Origin: JAWKXU01 sp020446465
GTDB taxonomy: Bacteria; Pseudomonadota; Alphaproteobacteria; Sphingomonadales; Sphingomonadaceae
Assembly: GCA_041396845.1 (NCBI GenBank)
Contig: JAWKXU010000001.1
Location: forward strand, 1 to 64,000
DNA: 64,000 nt
Direction of reading: 5' to 3'
The notes under the pieces are model-generated. The model did no database searches. It saw only the letters and a program-made list of their open reading frames with translations, and was not told the DNA's origin. Positions 44,801 to 52,502 of this stretch are shown in pieces. How positions within the stretch are numbered: position 1 is the stretch's first letter; every line of letters begins with the position of its first letter. A program made the translations under genes and the position numbers.

Positions 44801-47800
44801 GGGCCGGCTGTTGTCGAGCGTGTAGGTCCACTGGCCGGTGGCGGGATCGATGCCGATCGTGCCATAAGTGCCGTCGGTATCGGCGATGCTCCACGTCCGC
44901 GTCGCATCTGTATCGACATCGGAGGCCGTCAGCGTGCCGGTGGCGGTGTTGGGCTCGGCGGGATTGGCGGTTCCTTGCTCGGTTACGTCACCCATCGCAT
45001 CCGCCGCGCCAGAAGTGATGACCGGCCGGTCGTTGGTGCCGGTGACCGTGATCGTCAGCGTGTTGGTGCTGATCGCGCCGTGGGAGTCCGTCGCGGTGTA
45101 GGTGAAGACTTCGGTGACGCTTTGGCCCTGCTTGAGCGCCTGCGTGTCGGAATCGGCGTTGTCGAGCGTATAGGTATAGCTGCCGTTCGCGTTCAGCACG
45201 AGCGAGCCATAGGTGCCCGCAAGGGCCGTGCCGACGGTTCCGTCCGATCCGCCGAAGCGCACGCCGCCGACCGAAAGACTATCGCCCGCATCGACATCGC
45301 TGTCGTTGGTGAGGACATTGCCCGTGGCGGACGGCGTGCCGCTCTCGGCTGTGTTGCCGCCGTTCTGCACGCCCGCTTCTTTGACCACGCCCGTGTCGGC
45401 GCTGGTGACCGGCTGGTCATTGGTGCCGGTGATGGTGATCGTGACCGTCCGGGTCGCCGTGCCGCCGTTGCCGTCGCTCACCTGCACGTCATAGGTCAGG
45501 GGGATGCTGTCGCCTTCGTTCAGCGCCTGGGTGGCGGGCAACGCATTGTTCAGCGTGTAGGTCCAGGCGCCCGTGGCCGGATCAAGGCTGAACGCGCCAT
45601 AGGTCGTGTTCGGCGTGCCAAGCACGCTCCAGGTCAGAGTGTCGCCATCCCCATCGGTCGCCGTGAAGCTTGCCGAAGCAACCGGCGTGCCGGCAACCAC
45701 CGTGCCGTCATCGAGATTCCCTTCCTCGATCACCGTGCCGGACTGATCGCCCCCGGCGATCACAGGTACATCTTCGACCGACGTGACGGTGATGACGAGA
45801 TCGGCGGTATCGGTGCCGCCCTCGCCGTCGCTGATCGTGTAGGTCACGGTTGGCACCGTCCCGTTCCAGTCGGCTGCCGGCGTAAAGGTATAGGCGCCGG
45901 TATCGCTGAGGGTGAACGTGCCCACGCCTGCGATGGTGACGCTGTCGCCAGCGTCATGCTCGGTCGGATCGCCTGCCACCGTGAAGCCGGTGACGGTCAG
46001 CGTGTCACCGTCCGGATCGCTATCCGCATTGTCGTTCGGGCCCGCCCCGACGCCGCCCAGCACATTGCCGCTGACGGGCGTATCTTCAAGCGTGGTCGCG
46101 CTGTCGTCGGTTGCGACCGGCGCCGGATTGGTGACCGTCCAGGTGAACGTCTGGTCGACCGAGCTGGTGCCGTCGCTGGCCGTCACGGTGACGCTATAGA
46201 CCCCGCCCGTGCCGCCCTGGCTGGCGGAAGGATCGATCGTGCCGCTGATGATGCCGGTGGCCGTGTTGATCGTCAGGCCCGCCGGCAGGCCGCTCGCCGA
46301 GTAGGTCAGGGTGCTGCTGTCGACATCGTTGAAGAAGGATTTGACGTCGAGCGCGGCGACGCCGTCCGCATCCTCGTTCGTCTGGTCGCCGATCGTGCCG
46401 TTCGCCACCGGCGGATCGTTGACCGGGGTCACGGTGATGACGAGATCGGCGGTATCGGTGCCGCCCTCGCCGTCGCTGATCGTGTAGGTCACGGTCGGGA
46501 CCGTGCCGTTCCAGTCGGCCGCGGGCGTGAAGGTATAGGCGCCGGTATCGCCGAGGGTGAACGTCCCCACGCCCGCGATGGTGGCCAGATCGCCGGCATC
46601 GTAGGTCGTGCCGTTGATCTCGAACCTGGTCACGGTCAGCGGATCACCATCGGGATCGCTGTCATTGGTCAGGACATTGCCGCTGACCGGCGTATCTTCG
46701 AGCGTGGTTGCGCCGTCGTCGGCTGCGATCGGCGCCGGATTGGTGACCGTCCAGGTGAAGGTCTGGTCGACCGAGCTGGTGCCGTCGCTGGCCGTCACGG
46801 TCACGCTATAGACCCCGCCCGTGCCACCCTGACTGGCGGAAGGATCGATCGTGCCGCTGATGATGCCGGTGGTCGTGTTGATCGTCAGGCCTGCCGGCAA
46901 TCCGCTCGCGGTGTAGGTCAGCGCGTCGCCATCGACATCGTTGAAGAAGGATTTGACGTCGAGCGCGGCGACGCCGTCCGCATCCTCGTTCGTCTGGTTG
47001 CCGATCGTGCCGTTCGCCGCCGGCGGATCGTTGACCGGGGTCACGGTGATATTCACCGTCCGGGTCAGGCTTTCGCCCGAAGCGGGGTCGGTCACCGTAT
47101 AGGTGAAGCTGTCCGGACCATTGTAGTTGGCGCCGGGTGTGTAGGTGTAGGTGCCGTCGGGGTTGACCACCACCGTACCATGGCTCGGATCGCTCGCCTT
47201 GGTGAAGGTCAGGTCGCCGCCACTGGTCGTGCTGTCGTTGGTCGCGACGGTGCTGGTGACCGGCGTGTCTTCCGCCGTCGTCGCGCTATCGTCCGCGGCG
47301 GTGAGATCGGCCACCAGCGTCACGGTGATGTTGACCGTCCGGGTCAGGCTTTCGCCCGAAGCGGGGTCGGTCACCGTGTAGGTGAAGCTGTCCGGGCCAT
47401 TGTAGTTGGCGTCGGGCGTATAGGTGTAGGTGCCGTCAGGGTTGACGACGACCGTACCATGGCTCGGATCGCTCGCCTTGGTGAAGGTCAGGTCGCCGCC
47501 ACTGGTCGTGCTGTCGTTGGTGGCCACCGTGCCGCTGACCGGCGTGTCCTCCTGCGTGGTCGCGCTGTCGTTTTCTGCCGTCAGGTCGGTGACCGGCGTC
47601 ACGGTAATGACGAGATCGGCGGTGTCGGTCCCGCCTTTGCCATCGTCAATCGTGTAGGTCACGGTCGGGACCGTGCCGTTCCAGTTCGCGTCCGGCGTGA
47701 ACGTATAGCTGCCGTCGCTCCCGAGCGTGAACGTCCCGACACCGTCGATGGTCGCCTTGTCGCCGGGATTATACGTCGTACCGTTGATCGTGAACCTGGT

Positions 47801-48400
47801 CACCGTGAGCGGATCACCGTCCGGATCGCTGTCGTTGCTCAGCACATTGCCGGTGATGGGACCACCGTCCTCGGTGCCGCTGGTGTTGTCGTCAGTGGCG
47901 ACGGGCGGATGGGCTGGGACTACCGGCTCTTTGCCGTTGCCGCCAGAACCGATGGCCAAGGCGCCGATGCCCGCGGCACCGAGCGCGCCGAGCAACCAGG
48001 GCCACGCGACAAATGCGCCGTTATCCCATTCGATTTCGGTGAAATGGAATTCAGACCACTGTTCAGGATACTGGCCCCACCAGGTGACGCCGTTGTCATC
48101 TTCGAGCACCAGGTCGTTGCGGCCATGACCTTCCTCTGCAAGCGTGCCGTCTGCCGCCACATCCGTCTGCCCATGTTCTTCGGCATCCCCTTCGGGATAT
48201 TTGAGGAAGAAACCGGGGATGGCGATTTCCTGGCCATCGTTGAGCACCAGCACCAGGTCGTCGCCGCGACGCTCATAACGGGCCACTTTTTCAGGAGCAA
48301 GCTTGAGATAGATTACTGAGGGGTGGTCCAATACAATGCGTTGGGTGTCGTCAGCATGGCGACGCGAGCCACCTTTCTTGGTAATAATCTCAGCTTGCAT
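38804..48400 (-). CDS. Giant Bap/LapA-type adhesin secreted by type I system
   Basis: A 3,198-residue cell-surface adhesin. The start at 48400 has AGGG upstream; the longer frame begins with TTG. Residues about 15-105 form the Bap/LapF prefix-like domain. A hydrophobic anchor-like stretch (FVAWPWLLGALGAAGIGALAI, about 130-150) follows. Residues 165-870 contain cadherin/Ig-like repeats with EDTPVSGNVLxNDSDPDGD motifs. VCBS-type repeats lie at about 880-1240, followed by further Ig-like domains. The last 130 residues form an acidic type I secretion signal without a clear RTX array. No LapG/LapD gene is seen nearby. It should mediate attachment or biofilm formation. The whole operon (adhesin, tolC, exporter, hlyD, BamE-like) runs on the minus strand. 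Confidence 0.93.
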   Translation of the reverse strand: MQAEIITKKGGSRRHADDTQRIVLDHPSVIYLKLAPEKVARYERRGDDLVLVLNDGQEIAIPGFFLKYPEGDAEEHGQTDVAADGTLAEEGHGRNDLVLEDDNGVTWWGQYPEQWSEFHFTEIEWDNGAFVAWPWLLGALGAAGIGALAIGSGGNGKEPVVPAHPPVATDDNTSGTEDGGPITGNVLSNDSDPDGDPLTVTRFTINGTTYNPGDKATIDGVGTFTLGSDGSYTFTPDANWNGTVPTVTYTIDDGKGGTDTADLVITVTPVTDLTAENDSATTQEDTPVSGTVATNDSTTSGGDLTFTKASDPSHGTVVVNPDGTYTYTPDANYNGPDSFTYTVTDPASGESLTRTVNITVTLVADLTAADDSATTAEDTPVTSTVATNDSTTSGGDLTFTKASDPSHGTVVVNPDGTYTYTPGANYNGPDSFTYTVTDPASGESLTRTVNITVTPVNDPPAANGTIGNQTNEDADGVAALDVKSFFNDVDGDALTYTASGLPAGLTINTTTGIISGTIDPSASQGGTGGVYSVTVTASDGTSSVDQTFTWTVTNPAPIAADDGATTLEDTPVSGNVLTNDSDPDGDPLTVTRFEINGTTYDAGDLATIAGVGTFTLGDTGAYTFTPAADWNGTVPTVTYTISDGEGGTDTADLVITVTPVNDPPVANGTIGDQTNEDADGVAALDVKSFFNDVDSSTLTYSASGLPAGLTINTATGIISGTIDPSASQGGTGGVYSVTVTASDGTSSVDQTFTWTVTNPAPVATDDSATTLEDTPVSGNVLGGVGAGPNDNADSDPDGDTLTVTGFTVAGDPTEHDAGDSVTIAGVGTFTLSDTGAYTFTPAADWNGTVPTVTYTISDGEGGTDTADLVITVTSVEDVPVIAGGDQSGTVIEEGNLDDGTVVAGTPVASASFTATDGDGDTLTWSVLGTPNTTYGAFSLDPATGAWTYTLNNALPATQALNEGDSIPLTYDVQVSDGNGGTATRTVTITITGTNDQPVTSADTGVVKEAGVQNGGNTAESGTPSATGNVLTNDSDVDAGDSLSVGGVRFGGSDGTVGTALAGTYGSLVLNANGSYTYTLDNADSDTQALKQGQSVTEVFTYTATDSHGAISTNTLTITVTGTNDRPVITSGAADAMGDVTEQGTANPAEPNTATGTLTASDVDTDATRTWSIADTDGTYGTIGIDPATGQWTYTLDNSRPATQALNDGETRPETFTARVTDEFGAYSEQVITVTVHGSNDDLAGTGAATVPLMEEGSASGTLQDYVSDVDDDLEVTGFTVDADGDGTDESYAPGATVTLKDADGNTLGTLTIEENGDYDFTPAANYAGAVPTVTYTMAETGGGTGSVTQTLDFTITKLADAPDLEANKTVNTNEDVGVSLGLKAPVITDTGTGTTNNDYPERIGEITLTIGGAGASGVTLASGATTLTPVGGKVTIVLTDVDHVTSVPAANPATGVYHLTTAQYEALVANPTPESGANFTVTVSATSYEVDGAGAIITGVAGATSTQAITVDVQAVTDGATLATSQTSLTFAEDGAADLSGLLTAVRSDTEANGSTDADGSERYSYTVSGLVTGTVVNINGTNYTANASGTVTSAETASFAGTPSIIITPPTNFSGDMNAITITLNTRDTDGDSAGTPATLTSSVTLDLHVTPVAGDVSAANVTTLEDTAAAFLAGVAVTDTGSGATGSEVIDSVSFEVPTGWVLSAPTPSAGWTYDLTGTTATITFDNTLNESAREAILDGFTITPPAHSSQDATITLSITTTDSNSVNGSTVSDTKMVDRDVKITVTPVAERTDTDSDGAGGNDVTMNGDHAYSGSGKEDTWFALGTNYTDATNTGNGFALLQTPWSNADTDEFTYAVLSPTLVPDAPTDTVIGTQFRYSTDGGASWETQTYTGEVIWVPRQYLDTLQVKLPPDVSGTMTIGVQAGTVDYDDDADVSTLPLNPPHVSGPGVNVDISGSATLSLIRFDPVADAVTMALNGRASGFEDSPIPLSIKTTSSDSSETFNVTISGIPEGATITYGTGGTAQTFTASAGNTTFAIVGFSNSEPITITPPLNSNEDFSLDVTAVSVDGADTSAPTATRTINVSVTGLADEAVVTLPVTGFSTTEAALDSGDHKVALSNLITSVASPDNDGSEATTLRITGLGEDFSLTGATAVVSGTGTERVWLVSADSLANVSIVVPENYSGTVGFKVAGVTTENDGDSHTGALTDVSFTVTPSPEATITTSATLVEDEITLLDLAIVHQNGDGNEVLGKVYVPVDYATGADYTLHLGGAELSAAGLDIVNIGGVDYFVVPADQIGNLGAEGASNLDGDLGSLDFLYEVIDPSSDGSLPAVTEIKSGSLALTATPVTDPVDASITDIVMTTATGTTADDVTNDDAAPDTATVTGSGTVTVNLHVDSADTDGSEHLIRVLIDGVPDGVTVTGASQVGAGSWLLVYDGGSALAIGAAGLDVPVEFVVGKGAGDGAATITMTVQAQDEGQAATSPAGIETDSVSWQLVLDLADGEPYLPPVIDEWRYNGTEGTEDTAFALSAVIDAAVSTGDPAVPYSYTITVTDLPPGTTVNGMTLTTIGGVPTWTATVTVPPGGDSQAALDNLLASITITPPDNSNDNNADFSFDARLTAAAVGGTSVVATTTADMPVIPVTDEAAITVTTSDVGEGETSVTATITASDVADGAYGTIVDGKLYVQVTTHGNDGGTVMDGDGHPVSLSPVSGVDGVPDGNYYVIDIGPSGGSVDLTYTAPGGTVLQPGDVTFTAWAQTQETGAANTEAASAAGTADVVIVNNGVTVNAQPATGNEAASSDKSNAIALTGLSVALNDNDESETIQSILLSGVPVGFLLYVGNDAGDATLAAQASNAGGDGITNTWVLSSGGALPAYVAILPATHWSGTLEDLSLVVESGENSLSTTRVDTVPLGTVTVTAVANGLTIDPTLSFGREGRVIDLNLNAAMVDAATAAAAVPDESTETTTLQVTGLGEHAAFYMGDTLIDGVGYDEVTDTYTITGLSQDALDTLGFVQAASALTDQDGGTAGTQVTVTAWTVESATGAASAPVSDTMTVAVSPVLATTGSDSFIWDGHAIDGKAGIDTVALRYGEDLGHDALANLLRNIEIIDLGAPGANSITGGLSIADVLQITGSSSGTLTIVGDAEDRVELSSASEWSTTGTVTDGHVTYTSTAGVTLLIDEDIYNNNHVSYAA
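46081..47047. repeat. Two-copy 612-bp repeat in the adhesin gene
   Basis: Segments near 46081-46435 and 46693-47047 match closely at a 612-base offset, encoding nearly identical Ig-like/putative-cadherin modules with ASGLPAGLTINT motifs. The offset corresponds to 204 residues. The repeats are recent enough to recombine. Confidence 0.8.
47042..47599. repeat. Two-copy 279-bp tandem repeat in the adhesin gene
   Basis: Units 47042-47320 and 47321-47599 are adjacent and almost identical, each encoding a 93-residue tandem-95-like module. The first has the TAEDTPVTSTVATND version and the second the TQEDTPVSGTVATND version. They are likely products of recent unit duplication. Confidence 0.82.
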
Positions 48401-48515
48401 GAATCCCTCATGTTTAACGGGCAATCGATGTCCGGCACGCGGTTCTTCGGCTTGTCACGCCTTAGGAACTCCTCGCGCTCGGCCAGTCAAATATGACTCT
48501 GCCATAATAAACTCG

Positions 48516-48944
48516 TTGCTGCAAGATGAGGAATATGCCCGCTTCCTGACGGAAGCGGGCCTGAAGGGCGGCGTGACCGCCCCCTTGACGATGCCTTTCG
48601 GATCATTCGCGGCCATGACCGTATTGTCAGCAGGCCAGGATAGCTTCGACGACCAGATCGTGCGCGCCATCCCCCTGTTGGGTTGCATCGCGCTCATGCG
48701 GATCGAGGCCTTGGGAATTGCCAAATCGGGCACCGCGACACCCAAGTCAGCTTTGAAACCCCTTTCGGATCACCAAAGGGAAATTCTACATTGGGTGGCT
48801 CAAGGAAAATCGAATGGCGACATTGCGGAGATCATTGGTCAGAAAAAGAGAACGGTTGACTATCACGTGAAAGAAATTCTAAAAAAGTTGGGAGTTTCTA
48901 CAAAAATACAGGCTGCTGCAATGTATTCTTGTAATGACGAATAA
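48516..48944 (+). CDS. LuxR-family regulator, probably N-terminally truncated
   Basis: A 142-residue protein from the TTG at 48516; the frame is open further back to 48336, but most of that is the antisense of the adhesin start. The C-terminal 65 residues are a LuxR/GerE helix-turn-helix (DHQREILHWVAQGKSNGDIAEI, then KRTVDYHVKEILKKLGV). The preceding 70 residues resemble only the last part of an autoinducer-binding domain. No good start codon or ribosome-binding site is present, so this is either a shortened regulator or a decayed gene. It is divergent from the adhesin operon, which it may regulate. Confidence 0.6.
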   Translation: MLQDEEYARFLTEAGLKGGVTAPLTMPFGSFAAMTVLSAGQDSFDDQIVRAIPLLGCIALMRIEALGIAKSGTATPKSALKPLSDHQREILHWVAQGKSNGDIAEIIGQKKRTVDYHVKEILKKLGVSTKIQAAAMYSCNDE

Positions 48945-49100
48945 AATCTTTCTACATTCCTAATTTAATGCAGAGAAAGCCTTACCCCTTGCGGCACACT
49001 TGCTTGTGGCGCCGGGCTGCCGCGCATGTTCGGTCGGGTGTTTGCCGCGTCCCACGAGCATCGACTGACCCGCATTCGAGTCAAATGCTTCGATCCGCTA

Positions 49101-49149
49101 CATTGATGGAAGGGCGCAACCCTTTCCGACCCGCGCCCTTCCATCAATG
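49101..49149. repeat. 17-bp perfect inverted repeat
   Basis: CATTGATGGAAGGGCGC at 49101-49117 is exactly reverse complementary to 49133-49149, with a 15-base loop. This could fold as a strong hairpin or bind a dimeric protein. No T-tract follows, so it does not look like a typical terminator. Confidence 0.7.
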
Positions 49150-49369
49150 CTCTTTGACCACAATCGCTGGTTTTGTTGCCCGCCTCTTTGGACTTGCCGG
49201 CCTCGTCCAGCCTTTCAAGCTGGCGCGAATCCCGAACGATCTGAGACGGTCACGCTCATACCATAGCACGAAAAGGCTTGTGACGGCGACAATCGGCGGC
49301 GGGATGCGGCGCACGGCGACTCTAGCGTAGTAGAAGCGGCGCTTCATATTCATCGCTTTCGTCCGCCTT

Positions 49370-49381
49370 GGGGCACCATTT
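49370..49381. repeat. Short att-like sequence before the integrase stump
   Basis: GGGGCACCATTT repeats the end of the tRNA-like sequence at 2495-2522 and lies 147 bases upstream of the truncated integrase. The shared stretch is only about 11 bases, so this may be chance. Confidence 0.3.
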
Positions 49382-49528
49382 GTTCTTCCGAGGACGTCCA
49401 AAAGACGTCAGAAATCCGCCAATTTTTGTGCTATAAGCGTCCGACGACATCCGGGCGAATACGGCACCAATCGGGAACAAACATGGTATCCTGAGTGGTA
49501 TCGACCGCCCCATTCGGACGGCGATACC

Positions 49529-49832
49529 ATGACCAGACTCTACGCGACGACCATTGCCAGCGCCAAGGCCCGCGATAAGGACTACAAGCTCGGCGACGGC
49601 GCCGGGCTCTATATCCTCATCCGTCCGAACGGCTCGAAGCTCTGGCGCTTCAACTACAGCTGGTTCGGCAAGCAGCGCACGCTCACCCTTGGACAGTGGC
49701 CGGAAGTGAGTCTGGCCGATGCGCGGACCAAGCGCGACGAGGCCCGCAAGCTGATCGCCGCCGGCAGCGATCCCTCGCACGAAAAGAAGCTCGCCTTTGC
49801 CCGCGCCAAGTTCGAGGAAGATGACAGCTTCA
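49529..49832 (+). pseudogene. P4-type tyrosine integrase, truncated by IS21
   Basis: About 101 residues of an Arm-DNA-binding (DUF4102) integrase N-terminus are present: KLGDGAGLYILIRPNGSKLWRFNYSW and RTLTLGQWPEVSLADARTKR. The frame then runs into the IS21 left end at 49833. The catalytic domain (R, H, R, Y) is absent. The remainder is not found beyond the IS right end, so the gene is a stump rather than a simple interruption. It implies an earlier, tRNA-integrating island at this place. Confidence 0.85.
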
Positions 49833-49944
49833 TGTTGATTTCCGCTGAGATGTGACCCGGGAGGGGAGATAATTTTCATTGAGATTTGACCCATGTTTGA
49901 ACGGCTTCCGATCTTTGGATTGGAGGCGACATGGAGTGATCGAG

Positions 49945-51465
49945 ATGGATTTACTGAGTGTGATCCGGCGCTGGCGTTTTCGCGACAAGCTGCCGATCCG
50001 GGAGATAGGGCGGCGCACAGGACTGTCGCGTAACACGATCCGCAAATATCTGCGCAGCGGCGAGGTGGAACCAGTGTTCAAGGTTCCCGATCGACCGAGC
50101 AAGCTGGACCCGTATGCCGATAAGCTGTCAGGCTGGCTGCGGATCGAGGCTGGCAAGTCACGCAAGCAACGCCGCACGGTGAAGCAGATGCATGCCGATC
50201 TGGTGGAGCTGGGTTTTGACGGATCCTACGGGCGCGTGGCGGCGTTCGCACGCAAGTGGAAAGCGCAGTTACAGTACGAGCAGCAGACCAGCGGGCGCGG
50301 GACCTTTGTGCCGCTGGTATTTGCGCCGGGCGAAGCGTTCCAGTTCGACTGGAGCGAAGACTGGGCGGTTGTTGCCGGCGAACGGGTAAAGCTGCAGGCC
50401 GCGCATACCAAGTTGTCGCACAGCAAGGCGTTCATCGTCAGAGCCTATCCGCTGCAGACCCACGAGATGCTGTTCGATGCGCTGACACAGGCATTCCGGG
50501 TGCTGGGCGGCGTGCCCCGGCGGGGGATCTTTGATAACATGAAGACCGCCGTTGACCGGATCGGCGCAGGTAAAGTCCGGCAGGTCAACGCCCGCTTTGC
50601 CGCCATGGCCAGCCACTATCTGTTCGAACCCGAGTTCTGCAACCCGGCTTCCGGGTGGGAGAAAGGCCAGGTCGAGAAGAACGTCCAGGATGCCCGGCGG
50701 CGCCTGTGGCAGAAGATGCCGGCCTTTCCCGATCTGGAAGCGCTCAATGCGTGGCTGGAGGAACGCTGCATCGAGCAATGGAGCCAGGTCCAGCACGGCA
50801 CATTGCCTGGCACGGTCGCCGATGTGCATGCCGCCGAGCTCGCCAGCCTGATGGAGATGGGGCGCCCCTTCGATGGCTTTGTCGAGCATACCAAGCGGGT
50901 ATCGCCGACCTGTCTGGTTCACTTCGAGCGCCACCGTTACAGCGTGCCAGCCTCCTTCGCCAACCGGCCCGTAAGTCTGCGGATATACCCTGACCGGATC
51001 GTCGTTGCCGCCGAAGGCCGGGTCCTGTGCGAACATCAGCGCATTATCACCCGGGCGCATCACCTGCGGGGGCAGACGGTTTATGACTGGCGGCACTATC
51101 TGGCAGTGATCCAGCGCAAGCCCGGAGCCCTGCGCAATGGCGCCCCCTTTACCGAGATGCCTGAAGCGTTCCGGCAGCTGCAGACGCATCTTCTCAGGCA
51201 CCCCGGCGGCGACAGGGAGATGGTCGATATCCTCTCGCTGGTTCTGCACCACGATGAGCGGGCAGTGCTGTGTGCTGTCGAGCTGGCGTTGGAAGCAGGT
51301 GTTCCCACCAAGACCCATATCCTGAACGTGCTGCACAGGCTGATCGATGGCAAGGACGGGAACCCACCGAGGATCGATGCCCCGCAGGCGCTGACGCTGC
51401 GCCGTGAACCCAAAGCCAATGTCGCCCGCTACGATGCCTTGCGCGGCAAGGAGGTGCGCGCATGA
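49945..51465 (+). CDS. istA: IS21 transposase IstA
   Basis: A 506-residue DDE transposase. An N-terminal helix-turn-helix (MDLLSVIRRW, IREIGRRTGLSRNTIRKYLR) is followed by the rve-type catalytic core. FQFDWSEDWAVV (catalytic Asp, near residue 137), RGIFDNMKTAV (second Asp, near 200) and WEKGQVEKNV (Glu, near 240) form the triad. A C-terminal Mu-type domain ends at RYDALRGKE. The ATG at 49945 was preferred to the longer frame, as it begins the HTH. It overlaps istB by four bases. Confidence 0.93.
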   Translation: MDLLSVIRRWRFRDKLPIREIGRRTGLSRNTIRKYLRSGEVEPVFKVPDRPSKLDPYADKLSGWLRIEAGKSRKQRRTVKQMHADLVELGFDGSYGRVAAFARKWKAQLQYEQQTSGRGTFVPLVFAPGEAFQFDWSEDWAVVAGERVKLQAAHTKLSHSKAFIVRAYPLQTHEMLFDALTQAFRVLGGVPRRGIFDNMKTAVDRIGAGKVRQVNARFAAMASHYLFEPEFCNPASGWEKGQVEKNVQDARRRLWQKMPAFPDLEALNAWLEERCIEQWSQVQHGTLPGTVADVHAAELASLMEMGRPFDGFVEHTKRVSPTCLVHFERHRYSVPASFANRPVSLRIYPDRIVVAAEGRVLCEHQRIITRAHHLRGQTVYDWRHYLAVIQRKPGALRNGAPFTEMPEAFRQLQTHLLRHPGGDREMVDILSLVLHHDERAVLCAVELALEAGVPTKTHILNVLHRLIDGKDGNPPRIDAPQALTLRREPKANVARYDALRGKEVRA

Positions 51466-52280
51466 GTAGTCTTGGGCGTCATGATCCGGCCAGCGCTGCC
51501 GTGGTGGTAATGCTGCGCGGCCTGAAGATGTACGGCATGGCCCAGGCCGCCGGCGATCTCATCGAACAGGGCGCGCCCGCGTTCAGCGCGGCGGTGCCGA
51601 TCCTCTCTGGGCTGCTCAAGGCCGAGGTGGCCGAACGCGAGGTCCGCTCGATCGCCTACCAGATGAAGGCAGCAAGGTTCCCGGCCTACAAGGATCTGGC
51701 CACCTTCGATTTTGCCTCCAGCGAAGCGAACGAGGCCATGATCCGCCAGCTTCATCGCGGTGAGTTTATCGATGACGCACACAACGTCGTCCTGATCGGC
51801 GGGCCCGGCACGGGCAAGACCCATGTCGCCACGGCGCTGGGCGTGCAGGCTGTCGAGCACCACCGCAAGAAGGTGCGCTTCTTCTCGACCGTCGATCTGG
51901 TCAACGCGCTGGAACAGGAAAAGGTGCTGAACAAGGCAGGGCAACTCGCCGAACGCCTGCTGCGTCTCGATCTCGTGATCCTCGATGAGCTGGGATATCT
52001 GCCGTTCAGCCCGTCAGGCGGAGCCTTGCTGTTCCATCTGCTCAGCAAGCTTTACGAGCGCACCAGCGTCGTCATCACCACCAACCTCAGCTTCTCCGAA
52101 TGGGCCAGCGTGTTCGGCGATGCCAAGATGACCACGGCCCTGCTCGACCGGCTAACCCACCATTGCCACATCCTCGAAACCGGAAACGACAGCTTCCGCT
52201 TCAAGGCTTCCGCCGCAAACGGCAAACCGAAAAAGGAGACAACGCAACTCTTGACCAAAGCCGAAATCAGCGGGCAATAA
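51462..52280 (+). CDS. istB: IS21 helper ATPase IstB
   Basis: A 272-residue DnaC-like AAA+ ATPase. Walker A is GGPGTGKTHVATAL near residue 107 and Walker B is LVILDELGYLPF near 168, followed by SNLSF-like TTNLSFSEW. IstB remodels target DNA and recruits IstA. ATG overlaps the istA stop by four bases. Full length. Confidence 0.95.
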   Translation: MSSLGRHDPASAAVVVMLRGLKMYGMAQAAGDLIEQGAPAFSAAVPILSGLLKAEVAEREVRSIAYQMKAARFPAYKDLATFDFASSEANEAMIRQLHRGEFIDDAHNVVLIGGPGTGKTHVATALGVQAVEHHRKKVRFFSTVDLVNALEQEKVLNKAGQLAERLLRLDLVILDELGYLPFSPSGGALLFHLLSKLYERTSVVITTNLSFSEWASVFGDAKMTTALLDRLTHHCHILETGNDSFRFKASAANGKPKKETTQLLTKAEISGQ

Positions 52281-52502
52281 ATACCCCCGCAACCCGGGTC
52301 ACTTCTCGATGAAAATCCCGGGTCAAATCTCAGCGGAAATCAACAAACCAAGACGCTTGAAAGGAGGGGGCTGCTCGAACGAGCAAAAATGGCGGATGGT
52401 CGTCGGATTTTCCGGTTCGACGCTTTGGCTAAAAAGTTGGCCCGTGACATCAACCTCGCTTATCGGATCCACTCAGAAGAACGCTATGGAGTGTAAAAAC
52501 TC

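Larger units (their letters stand above)
48945..49528. other. Spacer between LuxR-like gene and integrase stump
   Basis: There is no gene I can support in these 584 bases. They contain a 17-base perfect inverted repeat (49101-49149), a fourth, weaker copy of the dispersed repeat (49323-49341) and a GGGCACCATTT att-like stretch (49370-49381). Small open frames on the minus strand lack ribosome-binding sites. Confidence 0.5.
49833..52345 (+). mobile_element. IS21-family insertion sequence
   Basis: A 2,513-base element. The terminal inverted repeats begin TGTTGATTTCCGCTGAGAT at the left and end with the reverse complement at the right, differing at one position over 26 bases. Each end carries a second, related repeat further in, as is usual in IS21. 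It encodes istA and istB. No direct target duplication is apparent between the flanking bases (CTTCA on the left, AACCA on the right), so an adjacent deletion or recombination is likely. Confidence 0.93.

Noticed and set aside
41111..48319. A 2,402-codon open frame on the plus strand
   Set aside because: It is antisense to the adhesin gene. The repeats, codon usage and operon structure all support the minus strand; high GC keeps the opposite frame open.
49322..49894. A 190-codon minus-strand frame ending in a KWCP-type C-terminus
   Set aside because: It crosses the integrase stump and the IS boundary. The KWCP ending is just the minus-strand translation of the att-like sequence.
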